A DNA stretch of 64,000 nt from Janibacter endophyticus (GTDB lineage: Bacteria > Actinomycetota > Actinomycetes > Actinomycetales > Dermatophilaceae), in contig NZ_JAFEJG010000004.1 in assembly GCF_016888335.1 (NCBI RefSeq), forward strand, positions 682,001 through 746,000, written 5' to 3'. Below, piece by piece: positions 45,350 through 53,672 of the stretch. Position 1 is the stretch's first letter, and every line of letters begins with the position of its first letter. The notes beneath the pieces were generated by a model that saw nothing but the letters and a program-made list of their open reading frames with translations, made no database searches and was not told where the DNA came from. The position numbers and the translations under genes are program-made.

Positions 45350-45703
45350 ATGGCACGCAAGGTGAGTGACGAGGACGGCCGGGCGGCGCTCGCCGGCTGG
45401 GCCGGGGCCGAGTCGCCCTCGCGGACCGAGACGGCTACCGCGGTCCGCTGGACCCTCGCCCTGCTCGCGGAGGCGGCACCCGGCCGGTCCGTCGAGGTGC
45501 GGGTCCCTCCCTTCGCCGCCGTCCAGTGCGTCGAGGGCACGGTGCACACCCGCGGGACCCCACCGGCCGTCGTCGAGACCGACCCGCAGACCTGGCTCGA
45601 GCTCGCCACCGGCCGGCTGGCCTGGTCTGACGCCGTGGCGAAGGGGTCGCTGCGGGTCAGCGGTCGCCGCACCGACCTCTCCACCCATCTCCCCCTCAGC
45701 TGA
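45350..45703 (+). CDS. Sterol-carrier-like family protein
   Basis: This 117-residue protein matches the small actinobacterial group annotated as sterol carrier family: ETATAVRWTLALLAE, SVEVRVPPFAAVQCVEGTVH and WLELATGRLAWSDAVAKG are its conserved stretches. The SCP2-like fold may bind a lipid, but the true role is unknown. These genes usually neighbour purF. Its last eight bases overlap the end of the convergent oxidoreductase gene, the two stops lying within TCAGCTGA. Confidence 0.85.
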   Translation: MARKVSDEDGRAALAGWAGAESPSRTETATAVRWTLALLAEAAPGRSVEVRVPPFAAVQCVEGTVHTRGTPPAVVETDPQTWLELATGRLAWSDAVAKGSLRVSGRRTDLSTHLPLS

Positions 45704-46772
45704 CGGCGGCGCGGACCTCGTCCATGACCTCCATGAGCCGTACCGACTCGTCGAGCGGCATGAGCGGGGACTCGGTCTCGCCGGCGAGCACCCGCCGGGC
45801 GACCTCGCACGCCTCGTGCCGCAGCCCTCGGTGCATCTCGAAGGGGTCGCTGACGATCTCGTCGAGCACGACACCGTCGCTGCCGGCCAGCCGGATCGTC
45901 GTCGGCGCGTAGAAGTCGCCGTCGATCTCGATCCGGGCCCAGGTCCCGTTGATGCTCGCCGTCGTCGGCGTCCGGGTCGACATGTCGCAGGACAGCGCAC
46001 CGACCGCGCCGGAGGGTCCCCGGACGGCCATCGCGACCCGCGCGTCGACCCCTTCGTCCGTCGGTGTCCCCACCGCCGCGACCGACTCGATCCCTCCGAG
46101 GACCATCGAGGCCAGCGAGAGGGGATAGATCCCGAGGTCGCGCAGCGACCCGCCGGCCAGGTCCGGGTCGGCCAGCCGGCGGGGACCGCCCGGCCACAGC
46201 CGCTGACCGTGGTCGGCGAGCACCGTCGTCACCTCGCCGAGCAGCCCGGCGGCGATCGTCTCGCGGACGACGTCGTAGTGCGGCAGGAAGCGGCTCCACA
46301 TCGCCTCCATGCCGAAGACCCCTGCCTCGCGGATCGCGGTGACGAGCGCGCGGGCCTGCCCGGCGTCGGCGGTGAAGGCCTTCTCGACGAGCACGTGCTT
46401 GCCCGCCCGCACGGCGAGCAGGGCGTGCTCGAGGTGCTCGCTGTGCGGCGAGGCGACGTAGACGACGTCGACGTCCGGGGCCAGCACGAGCTCCTCGTAC
46501 GAGCCGTACGCCCGCACCGGCCCGTGCTCCCGCGCATGCGCCCGGCAGTGCTCGGCGACGAACGCCTCCGCCCGCCCCAGGTCCCGAGAGCCGACGGCGA
46601 CGACCTGCTGCCGGGTGCTCCCGTGCTCCCCGACCTCGAGGGCGTGGACCAGCTCGCTCGCGATCCAGCCGGCGCCGAGGACGCCCCAGCGCAGGCCAGG
46701 CACCTCGGCCGGGTCGGGCCGGGTCGACGGGCGGAGCTTCATCTGCGGGATGTCGGCGGTGGGTCGGCTCAC
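45696..46772 (-). CDS. Gfo/Idh/MocA family oxidoreductase
   Basis: This 358-residue NAD(P)-dependent enzyme has a Rossmann domain opening LRWGVLGAGWIASELVHALE. The signature segment VYVASPHSEHLEHALLAVRA-GKHVLVEKAF follows, with the catalytic-region EKAF lysine. The C-terminal alpha/beta substrate domain starts near 140 (MWSRFLPHYD). It oxidises or reduces a sugar, inositol or related polyol, but the substrate is not predictable. The start is the GTG at 46772. Confidence 0.9.
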   Translation of the reverse strand: MSRPTADIPQMKLRPSTRPDPAEVPGLRWGVLGAGWIASELVHALEVGEHGSTRQQVVAVGSRDLGRAEAFVAEHCRAHAREHGPVRAYGSYEELVLAPDVDVVYVASPHSEHLEHALLAVRAGKHVLVEKAFTADAGQARALVTAIREAGVFGMEAMWSRFLPHYDVVRETIAAGLLGEVTTVLADHGQRLWPGGPRRLADPDLAGGSLRDLGIYPLSLASMVLGGIESVAAVGTPTDEGVDARVAMAVRGPSGAVGALSCDMSTRTPTTASINGTWARIEIDGDFYAPTTIRLAGSDGVVLDEIVSDPFEMHRGLRHEACEVARRVLAGETESPLMPLDESVRLMEVMDEVRAAVS

Positions 46773-46813
46773 CGGGTCACGGTAGCGGCAGGCCGCGATG
46801 AGACGATGGTGCG

Positions 46814-47086
46814 GTGACGGACGAGACGAGCACCCCCCCTTCGCCCACCCGACGCCGACCCCGCCGCGGGGCGCCGCGCGTGTGGCGCTGGATCGGCACG
46901 GGCGCCTTCCTCGGCTTCCTCGTCCTCGGCGGCGTGTCCCTCTTCACCTCCAACACGGGAGGGGCGAGCGGCACGACCTACACGGCCTCCACGGCCGTCG
47001 GCCTCATGGGGGTCCTCGGTGCCTTCCTCGGCGCCCTCGTCGCGGGGGTCGTCCTCGCCCTCATCATGGGCCGCGAGGAGCGCTGA
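46814..47086 (+). CDS. Small two-TM membrane protein
   Basis: This 90-residue protein has a Pro/Arg-rich cytoplasmic start and two TM helices (~27-46 and ~60-84) joined by a Ser/Thr/Gly loop. It ends IMGREER. This form is common just upstream of purF in Micrococcales, but no function is known. The GTG at 46814 gives a basic start before the first helix; there is no competing start downstream before the helix. Confidence 0.8.
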   Translation: MTDETSTPPSPTRRRPRRGAPRVWRWIGTGAFLGFLVLGGVSLFTSNTGGASGTTYTASTAVGLMGVLGAFLGALVAGVVLALIMGREER

Positions 47087-47153
47087 GCCAGGCGTCCCGC
47101 CTCCCGGTCCGGGGCGAAGGGGGGAGCCGCCGGGCTGTGGGAGGATGGCGGAC

Positions 47154-48776
47154 GTGGCTCGCGGAGACGGACAGCTGTCGCACGACCTCCTTCCCGGTGA
47201 GAAGGGACCCCAGGACGCGTGCGGCGTCTTCGGCGTCTGGGCGCCCGGCGAGGACGTCGCCAAGCTGACGTACTACGGCCTCTACGCCCTGCAGCACCGC
47301 GGGCAGGAGTCGGCCGGCATCGCCACCTCCGACGGGTCGAGCATCCTCGTCTACAAGGACATGGGCCTCGTGAGCCAGGTCTTCGACGAGCGGGCGCTCG
47401 GGGCGCTGCGCGGCCACCTCGCGGTCGGCCACTGCCGCTACTCCACGACCGGCGGGTCGACGTGGGAGAACGCCCAGCCCACCCTCGGCGGTCACGCCGA
47501 CGGCACCGTGGCGCTGGCCCACAACGGCAACCTCGTGAACTCCGCCGATCTGCGCGAGATGGTCGACGAGCGGCTCAGCGCCCTCGGCGCCCCGGACGAG
47601 TCGGGCACCTGGCGGGACGCGCGGCCCAAGGGCGAGCTGCGCCGGGGCAACACCACCGACACCGCCCTCGTCACCGCGCTGCTCGCCGACAACCCCGACC
47701 GCACCCTCGAGGCCGCCGCGCTCGAGGTGCTCCCACGCTGCCAGGGCGCCTTCTGCTTCGTCTTCATGGACGAGCACACCCTCTACGCGGCCCGTGACCC
47801 GCAGGGCCTGCGACCTCTCGTCATCGGCCGGCTCGAACGCGGCTGGGTGGTCGCCTCCGAGACCGCCGCGCTCGACATCGTCGGCGCCTCCCTCGTCCGC
47901 GAGGTCGAGCCGGGCGAGCTCATCGCTATCGACGAGGAGGGGCTGCGCAGCCACCGCTTCGCGCCGGCCGAGCCCAAGGGCTGCGTCTTCGAGTACGTCT
48001 ACCTCGCCCGCCCCGACACGACGATCAACGGCCGCGGCGTCCACGAGGCCCGTGTCGAGATGGGCCGGGCGCTGGCCCGGGAGCACCCCGTCGAGGCCGA
48101 CCTCGTCATCCCGACACCCGAGTCCGGGACGCCTGCCGCGATCGGCTACGCCCAGGAGTCGGGCATCCCGTACGGCCAGGGCCTGGTGAAGAACGCCTAC
48201 GTCGGCCGCACCTTCATCCAGCCGAGCAACACCATCCGCCAGCTCGGCATCCGGCTCAAGCTCAACCCGCTCAAGGACGTCATCAAGGGCAAGCGCCTCG
48301 TCGTCATCGACGACTCGATCGTCCGCGGCAACACCCAGCGCGCCCTCGTCCGGATGCTCCGCGAGGCCGGCGCCGCCGAGGTCCACGTGCGGATCTCCAG
48401 CCCACCGGTGCGCTGGCCCTGCTTCTTCGGCATCGACTTCGCCACCCGCGCCGAGCTCATCGCTACCGGCATCGGGGTCCAGGAGATCTGCACCTCGATC
48501 GGGGCCGACAGCCTCGGCTACATCAGCGAGGACGGCATGATCGAGGCCACCGGCCAGCCTCGGGAGCGGCTCTGCACGGCCTGCTTCACCGGGACGTACC
48601 CGATCGAGCTGCCCACCGCCGACCGGCTCGGCAAGAGCGTCCTCGAGCTCGAGCTCGGCATCGACGAGTCCGGTGCCACCGGCGCGCCCGATGCGACCGA
48701 GGTCGGGACCCTCGACGTCGAGCGGGTCACGACGACCGCCGCCGGCGGCGCGGCCGAGGCCGTCCGTCGCCCGTGA
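47154..48776 (+). CDS. purF: Amidophosphoribosyltransferase
   Basis: This 540-residue enzyme makes phosphoribosylamine from PRPP and glutamine, the first committed purine step. After a ~20-residue propeptide the nucleophilic Cys appears in DACGVFGVWAPGEDV. The glutaminase half has ALQHRGQESAGIA and HNGNLVN. The phosphoribosyltransferase half has RLVVIDDSIVRGNTQRALV (PRPP loop). C-terminal cysteines (EICTSIG, LCTACFTG) may bind an Fe-S cluster as in Bacillus-type PurF. GGGAGG is too close to the ATG at 47145 but well spaced for the GTG at 47154, so GTG is preferred. Confidence 0.97.
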   Translation: MARGDGQLSHDLLPGEKGPQDACGVFGVWAPGEDVAKLTYYGLYALQHRGQESAGIATSDGSSILVYKDMGLVSQVFDERALGALRGHLAVGHCRYSTTGGSTWENAQPTLGGHADGTVALAHNGNLVNSADLREMVDERLSALGAPDESGTWRDARPKGELRRGNTTDTALVTALLADNPDRTLEAAALEVLPRCQGAFCFVFMDEHTLYAARDPQGLRPLVIGRLERGWVVASETAALDIVGASLVREVEPGELIAIDEEGLRSHRFAPAEPKGCVFEYVYLARPDTTINGRGVHEARVEMGRALAREHPVEADLVIPTPESGTPAAIGYAQESGIPYGQGLVKNAYVGRTFIQPSNTIRQLGIRLKLNPLKDVIKGKRLVVIDDSIVRGNTQRALVRMLREAGAAEVHVRISSPPVRWPCFFGIDFATRAELIATGIGVQEICTSIGADSLGYISEDGMIEATGQPRERLCTACFTGTYPIELPTADRLGKSVLELELGIDESGATGAPDATEVGTLDVERVTTTAAGGAAEAVRRP

Positions 48777-48819
48777 GGCGACCCCTTCGTCCGAGGACCC
48801 ACGCACTACCCTGGGCCTC

Positions 48820-49926
48820 GTGAGCGAACCCATCACCTACGCCTCTGCCGGAGTCGACGTCGAGGCCGGTGACCAGGCCGTCGAGCTGATGAAGGAGTCG
48901 GTCCGGCGGGCCCAGCGCCCCGAGGTCCTCGGCGGACTCGGCGGTTTCGCCGGGATGTTCGACGCCTCGGCGCTCGCGGGGATGCGCTCCCCGGTCCTCG
49001 CGACGAGCACCGACGGCGTCGGGACGAAGGTCGCCGTGGCCCAGGCCATGGACGTCCACGACACCATCGGGCAGGACCTCGTCGCGATGGTCGTCGACGA
49101 CATCGTCGTCTGCGGGGCCGAGCCCCTCTTCATGACCGACTACATCGCGACCGGGTCCGTGGTCCCCGAGCGCATCGCGGCGATCGTCAGCGGCATCGCG
49201 AAGGGGTGCCAGCTCGCCGGCGTCGCCCTCGTCGGCGGCGAGACGGCCGAGCACCCGGGGCTGCTCGACCCCGACGAGTACGACGTCGCGGGCGCCGCTA
49301 CCGGCGTCGTCGAGCGCGACGCGATCATCGGGCCGCGGACCGTGCGGCCGGGTGATGTCGTCCTCGGGATCGCGTCGTCCGGCCTGCACTCCAACGGCTA
49401 CTCGCTCGTCCGTGCGGTCTTCGCCCACGCCGGCTGGGGCTACGACCGCGACGTGCCGGAGCTCGGCCGCACCCTCGGCGAGGAGCTCCTCGAGCCGACC
49501 CGGATCTACACCCTCGACCTGCTCGACCTCATCCGCTCGGACGTCGACGTCCACGGTCTGAGCCATGTCACCGGTGGCGGGCTCGCCGCCAACCTCGCCC
49601 GCGTCCTGCCGGCCGGGACCCTCGCCCGGGTCGACCGGGCGAGCTGGACCCCGCCCGCGATCTTCTCGCTCGTCGGCGAGCTCGGCCATGTCCCGCGCGA
49701 GGACCTCGAGCGCACGCTCAACCTCGGCGTCGGCTTCGTCGCCGTCGTCCCGCAGGAGCACGTCGAGGCAGCCGTCGCCCGGCTCGGGGCGCGGGGCCTG
49801 CCGGCCTGGGTGCTCGGTGAGGTGCACGACCGCGAGGGGGCGCCGGTCGACGACGGCGTCGAGATCGTCCAGGGGGCCAAGGGCGTCGACGGGGGAGCGG
49901 TGCAGGTCGTCGGCGAGCACGCCTGA
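48820..49926 (+). CDS. purM: Phosphoribosylformylglycinamidine cyclo-ligase
   Basis: This 368-residue AIR synthetase closes the imidazole ring using ATP. It begins TYASAGVDVEAGDQAVELMK and has ATSTDGVGTKVAVAQ, DIVVCGAEPLFMTDYIATG, LVGGETAEHPG and IASSGLHSNGYSLVR, all PurM hallmarks. The start is the GTG at 48820, 43 bp after purF. Its stop shares a base with the ATG of the following regulator gene (TGATG), so that gene is read with purM. Confidence 0.98.
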   Translation: MSEPITYASAGVDVEAGDQAVELMKESVRRAQRPEVLGGLGGFAGMFDASALAGMRSPVLATSTDGVGTKVAVAQAMDVHDTIGQDLVAMVVDDIVVCGAEPLFMTDYIATGSVVPERIAAIVSGIAKGCQLAGVALVGGETAEHPGLLDPDEYDVAGAATGVVERDAIIGPRTVRPGDVVLGIASSGLHSNGYSLVRAVFAHAGWGYDRDVPELGRTLGEELLEPTRIYTLDLLDLIRSDVDVHGLSHVTGGGLAANLARVLPAGTLARVDRASWTPPAIFSLVGELGHVPREDLERTLNLGVGFVAVVPQEHVEAAVARLGARGLPAWVLGEVHDREGAPVDDGVEIVQGAKGVDGGAVQVVGEHA

Positions 49927-50543
49927 TGCTCCGCGTCCTCGTCGCGGACGCCGACCCGGCCTCACGGTCCGGGTGGGCGGCGCTGCTCGAGGCCGAGAAG
50001 GATCTCCGCGCCCGGGGGGTCGGGACGCTCGAGCGTCTCTCTGCGCGGGCCGCCTCGGCGGATGTCGTCGTCCTCGTCGTGACCGCGTCCACGGTGCAGC
50101 GGGTCGGGGAGGTCGTCGCCGTGACGGCTGAGAGCGGCACCCCGGTCGTCGTCCTCACGCCGGCCTCGGACCCCGACGCCGTCGTCGGGGCGCTCGAGGC
50201 AGGTGCGACAGGGGCCCTCGTCGCCGACGCTGCGCCCACGCAGGTCGTCGCCGCAGTGCGGGCCGCTGCTGGAGGCGGACGGGCCGAGGGTGAGACCGGG
50301 ACGATCCCGGTGACCGGGCCGCTCGTCCGGACGCTGGCCCACGAGGCGAGCCCGCTGACGGCCAAGGAGATCGAGATCCTCGTCTTGGCCGACAAGGGCC
50401 TGAGCACGCAGCAGATCGCCGGTCGGCTCTACGTCAGCGTGTCGACGGTGAAGTCACACCTGTCGCACGCCTTCGGGAGGCTGGGGGTCAGGCATCGGGC
50501 CGCCGCAGTGGCGGAGGCGCGTCGCCGCGGGCTGCTCGGCTGA
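49926..50543 (+). CDS. NarL-like response-regulator protein
   Basis: This 205-residue protein has a receiver-like domain (LRVLVADADPASRSGWAALL ... LEAGATGALVADA) and a LuxR HTH (PLTAKEIEILVLADKGLSTQ, then TVKSHLSHAFGRL). The expected phospho-acceptor position reads ASADVVVLVVTAS, with no Asp after the strand, so it may work without phosphorylation. No kinase is adjacent. It is coupled to purM, which is an unusual place for such a regulator. Targets are unknown. Confidence 0.85.
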   Translation: MLRVLVADADPASRSGWAALLEAEKDLRARGVGTLERLSARAASADVVVLVVTASTVQRVGEVVAVTAESGTPVVVLTPASDPDAVVGALEAGATGALVADAAPTQVVAAVRAAAGGGRAEGETGTIPVTGPLVRTLAHEASPLTAKEIEILVLADKGLSTQQIAGRLYVSVSTVKSHLSHAFGRLGVRHRAAAVAEARRRGLLG

Positions 50544-50555
50544 GCGCCCGCCGGG

Positions 50556-50750
50556 TCACCGCTCTCGGGAGCCCCACGCGTCGTCGTCGTCGTCCTCGTC
50601 CCAGGTGCGGTCGTCCCTGACGGACCGCTGCTGGTTGTCGGAGTTGCCGTGGAGTTCCCGCTCAAGCGCCCTCAGGTCGGTGTCCGGCGAGTAGTACTTC
50701 AGCTCGCGGGCGACCTTCGTCTGCTTGGCCTTCGCTCGGCCGCGCCCCAT
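50556..50750 (-). CDS. DUF3073 family protein
   Basis: This 64-residue protein begins MGRGRAKAKQTKVARELKYY, the diagnostic start of DUF3073, then SPDTDLRALERELHG, and ends in an acidic stretch (DEDDDDDAW). It is present near purM in most actinobacteria. The function is unknown; a basic head with an acidic tail suggests nucleic-acid or protein binding. Its stop is 12 bases from the convergent regulator's stop. The 144 bp before its start hold no other gene. Confidence 0.95.
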   Translation of the reverse strand: MGRGRAKAKQTKVARELKYYSPDTDLRALERELHGNSDNQQRSVRDDRTWDEDDDDDAWGSRER

Positions 50751-50894
50751 GGCGTGACCCCCTCATACGTAGTGCGGGACGGCCCAACCTTCGGCGAGCA
50801 AGTCACTGACGGTCTGGCGGTCCCGGATCTGTGGTGTGTGTCGTGGGGCCACCGTACATGGTTCCTCGGCCGAGTGCCCCATCGGTCCGCCCCG

Positions 50895-52652
50895 TCAGGG
50901 GCGCTGCGGGGTGACCAGCTCACCCAGGGCTGCGCGCATGGCCGGTGGCAGCGTCGGCAGCATGCCGCACAGGACGATCTCGCTCGGGGCGAGGCGCTCC
51001 AGGGTCTCGCGGACGACGCCCGGCAGCGGGGTCGAGCCGACGAGGAGCAGCGGCGACGCTGTGGCGACCGCCACCGAGGTCGCGGTGAGGAACTCCACGA
51101 CGGTGGCGCCGCTGACGAGGACCCGTCCACCAGGCTCGACGTCGTCCCACTGCGCCGCTGCCAGGGCCATCGGGCCGTGGGTCGAGTACCTGATCTCTCC
51201 CTCGGTCGCCTCGCGGAGCTGATCGACGACCACGGTCGGCCACTCCTCCTCGTGCCCGACCATGACCAGCCGGCGGGGGCGCAGCTTCGCCAGTGCAGAG
51301 AGCAGCTCGTCCCCGGCGGACGAACCTCCGCACGCGACGACAGCCCGGCCCGTCCTCGCGGCCACGAGCGAGACCACGGACTCGCGGGCTGCGTTGACGG
51401 GGCGGGTGACGTACACCGTGGAGGGGTCGCCGGGAGGGAAGGCCTCGAGGAGGAGCGCGGCGGTCGTGCTCGGGCTGCGGTCCCCGAGACGCTCCACGGG
51501 TGCGGAGGTCTGCTGCTCGATCTGGTCCTGGAGGTCGTCCGAGATGTCGCCGTCGTGCCCGACGACGACCACCCGGCGGGGATCGAGCCGACCCAGCTCC
51601 CCCCGCGCGCTGGGGGGCAGGCCGCTGGAGTTCATCCAGACGATCGGCCAGCCCAGCCGTGCCGCGATCGGTGCGACCATCCGAGCGGTGGCCACGGAGT
51701 CGACGCTGACTATGAGGCATCCCTCCACCCCCGGCTCCCACGTGTCACGGCTGGCCGCCCGTGCGATCTGGAAGCGGGTCTCCCCGGTCCACCGACGGGT
51801 GCCCGGCACGTCGGGGTCAACTGGGGGAGACTTCTTGGCCGGTGCCGGCTTCTTCGGCAGGGTAGCCTCGTAGGCCTTCATGACCTCCTCGGTCGGCCCG
51901 TCCGCGATCAGCCGGCCCCGGTCCATCCAGAGCACGCGGTCGCAGATCCGGCGGATGTTGGAGCTGGAGTGCGAGACGAGGAAGACCGTCCCGGCCTTCT
52001 CGCGGATGGCGGCGATCCGCTCCGAGCTCTTCTGCCGGAAGGCCGCGTCGCCGGTGGCGAGGGCCTCGTCGATCATGAGGACCTCGGGCGAGGCAGCCGT
52101 CGAGATTGCGAAGCGCAGTCGCGCGCCCATGCCGGAGGAGTACGTGCTCATCGGGAGGTAGACGGCGTCCCCGATGCCCGAGAAGTCGACGATGTCGTCG
52201 AACTTCTCGTCGATCTCGGCCTTGCTGAGCCCGAGCGCCTGCCCGCCGACATAGATGTTGCGCTGCCCGCTCAGCTTGTTGATGAGGACGGCGTTGACGC
52301 CGAGCAGGGAGGGCTGGCCGGCGACCCACAGGCGCCCTGCGGAGGGCGGGATCAGTCCGGCCACGGCGCGCAGCAAGGTCGACTTGCCCGAGCCGTTGTG
52401 CCCGATGACGCCGATCGACTCGCCGTGGTGCGCGACGAAGCTGACGTCGGTGACGGCCTCGACCTCGCGGACCCGTTCGCCTCTGGAGGGTCGTAGGACC
52501 CGACGGATCAGGCTGATCTCGTCCTCGGTGTCCTCGACTGTGCTGCGGCGCTCGCCGCCGAGGACCCGGTAGGTGATGCTCACGTGGCTGACGACGACGG
52601 TCGGATGACCGATCTCCGGGGTCGCCCTCACGGCGCCGCTCTGGTCAGACAA
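50895..52652 (-). CDS. Polysaccharide/teichoic acid exporter ATPase with CWB2-like repeats
   Basis: This 585-residue protein joins a Wzt/TagH-type ATPase (~15-275: Walker A GHNGSGKSTLL near 84, signature YSSGMGARLRFAI, Walker B VLMIDEALATGD) to a Lys/Pro linker (~280-300). About 285 further residues follow that resemble three cell-wall-binding type 2 (CWB2) repeats; pieces such as LDPRRVVVVGHDGDIS, LRPRRLVMVGHEEEW and LAPSEIVLCG mark the repeats. CWB2 is normally extracellular, but here it is fused to a cytoplasmic ATPase. A TTG at 52652 follows GAGG at seven bases and overlaps the permease gene; a GTG at 52631 is possible. Confidence 0.87.
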   Translation of the reverse strand: MSDQSGAVRATPEIGHPTVVVSHVSITYRVLGGERRSTVEDTEDEISLIRRVLRPSRGERVREVEAVTDVSFVAHHGESIGVIGHNGSGKSTLLRAVAGLIPPSAGRLWVAGQPSLLGVNAVLINKLSGQRNIYVGGQALGLSKAEIDEKFDDIVDFSGIGDAVYLPMSTYSSGMGARLRFAISTAASPEVLMIDEALATGDAAFRQKSSERIAAIREKAGTVFLVSHSSSNIRRICDRVLWMDRGRLIADGPTEEVMKAYEATLPKKPAPAKKSPPVDPDVPGTRRWTGETRFQIARAASRDTWEPGVEGCLIVSVDSVATARMVAPIAARLGWPIVWMNSSGLPPSARGELGRLDPRRVVVVGHDGDISDDLQDQIEQQTSAPVERLGDRSPSTTAALLLEAFPPGDPSTVYVTRPVNAARESVVSLVAARTGRAVVACGGSSAGDELLSALAKLRPRRLVMVGHEEEWPTVVVDQLREATEGEIRYSTHGPMALAAAQWDDVEPGGRVLVSGATVVEFLTATSVAVATASPLLLVGSTPLPGVVRETLERLAPSEIVLCGMLPTLPPAMRAALGELVTPQRP

Positions 52653-53553
52653 GGCCGTACCTCGCCTCGGCGCGCCAGAAGACGACGAGCCCGACGGCGA
52701 CCGTCACGACCGCCCACCCGAGCATCACGACCCAGTCCGTGACGACGACCGGCTGCCCGGAGAGCAGTGCCTGCCGGCTCGTCGTGAGCATGAGGGCGAA
52801 GGGCTGGAGCGTCAGGGCGTCCTGGACGAGGGCCGGTGCACCCTTGACGTAGTGGGCGACCGGGAAGAAGACGCCGGAGATGTACCGCAGGAGGCGGACG
52901 GTGACAGGCACGAAGTTGGCGATGTCGGCCGACATGTTGACGAGGCGAGCCGTGATGAGGGCCAGACCGAGCAGGGTGATCGCCTGGAGCGCCACCGCCA
53001 CCGGGAAGAGCAACCACTTCCACTGCGCGGGCTCCCCGGTGGCGAACATCAGGACGAAGAGCAGGCCGAAGCCGGCGAGCGAGGCGAAGAGCTCGCTGAG
53101 CGTCACGGACATCGGGAGGATGGCCCGGGGGAAGTGCAGGGTCCGCACGAGGCCGAGCCGGCCGGTGATGGCCCGCGCCCCTCGGGTCACGACCGCGGAG
53201 GTGAAGGCGAACATCACGACGCCGATGCTCAGGAAGCCGACGAAGTTCTCGATGTTGCCGCGGGTGCTGAGCAGCAGGCCGAAGATCAGGTAGTAGCTGC
53301 CGATGAGCAGCGCGGGGTTGAGCACCGACCACAGCTGCCCGAGGGCGTTCGCCTCGTGGACCGCGTAGGACTCCGCTCGAGACAGGGTCCAGAGGAAGGA
53401 CCGGCGTCGCCAGAGGTCCCGGAGGTACTGCGCCAGCGGGGGGCGCTCGCCCAGGACGCGCAACCCGTGGCGGGCGGCCAGGTCCTGGGCCTCGTCGACG
53501 CTCAGCGCAGGGGGTGGCGCGGCTCCCTCTCGTGCCGGGGCGAGGTCAGCCAC
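52645..53553 (-). CDS. ABC-2 polysaccharide/teichoic acid exporter permease
   Basis: This 302-residue Wzm/TagG-type permease has an amphipathic N-terminus (LRDLWRRRSFLWTLSRAES) and six TM helices from ~75 to ~290. LGQLWSVLNPALLIGSYYLI carries the LGxLWxxLxP pattern typical of these exporters. Together with the ATPase downstream (8-bp overlap) it should export a completed undecaprenyl-linked polymer. It is divergent from the acyltransferase gene at 53673. The GTG start is at 53553. Confidence 0.92.
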   Translation of the reverse strand: MADLAPAREGAAPPPALSVDEAQDLAARHGLRVLGERPPLAQYLRDLWRRRSFLWTLSRAESYAVHEANALGQLWSVLNPALLIGSYYLIFGLLLSTRGNIENFVGFLSIGVVMFAFTSAVVTRGARAITGRLGLVRTLHFPRAILPMSVTLSELFASLAGFGLLFVLMFATGEPAQWKWLLFPVAVALQAITLLGLALITARLVNMSADIANFVPVTVRLLRYISGVFFPVAHYVKGAPALVQDALTLQPFALMLTTSRQALLSGQPVVVTDWVVMLGWAVVTVAVGLVVFWRAEARYGLV

Positions 53554-53672
53554 AGATGGTCCTTCGTGTCGGTCGCGCGGTCCACCGGGTGCGCCCGGTC
53601 CGCGGGGCGATCATACCGAGCACACGGACGTCGGCCGGGGAGCCGGGCGGGGTCGGCGACACGCCTCCGGCC

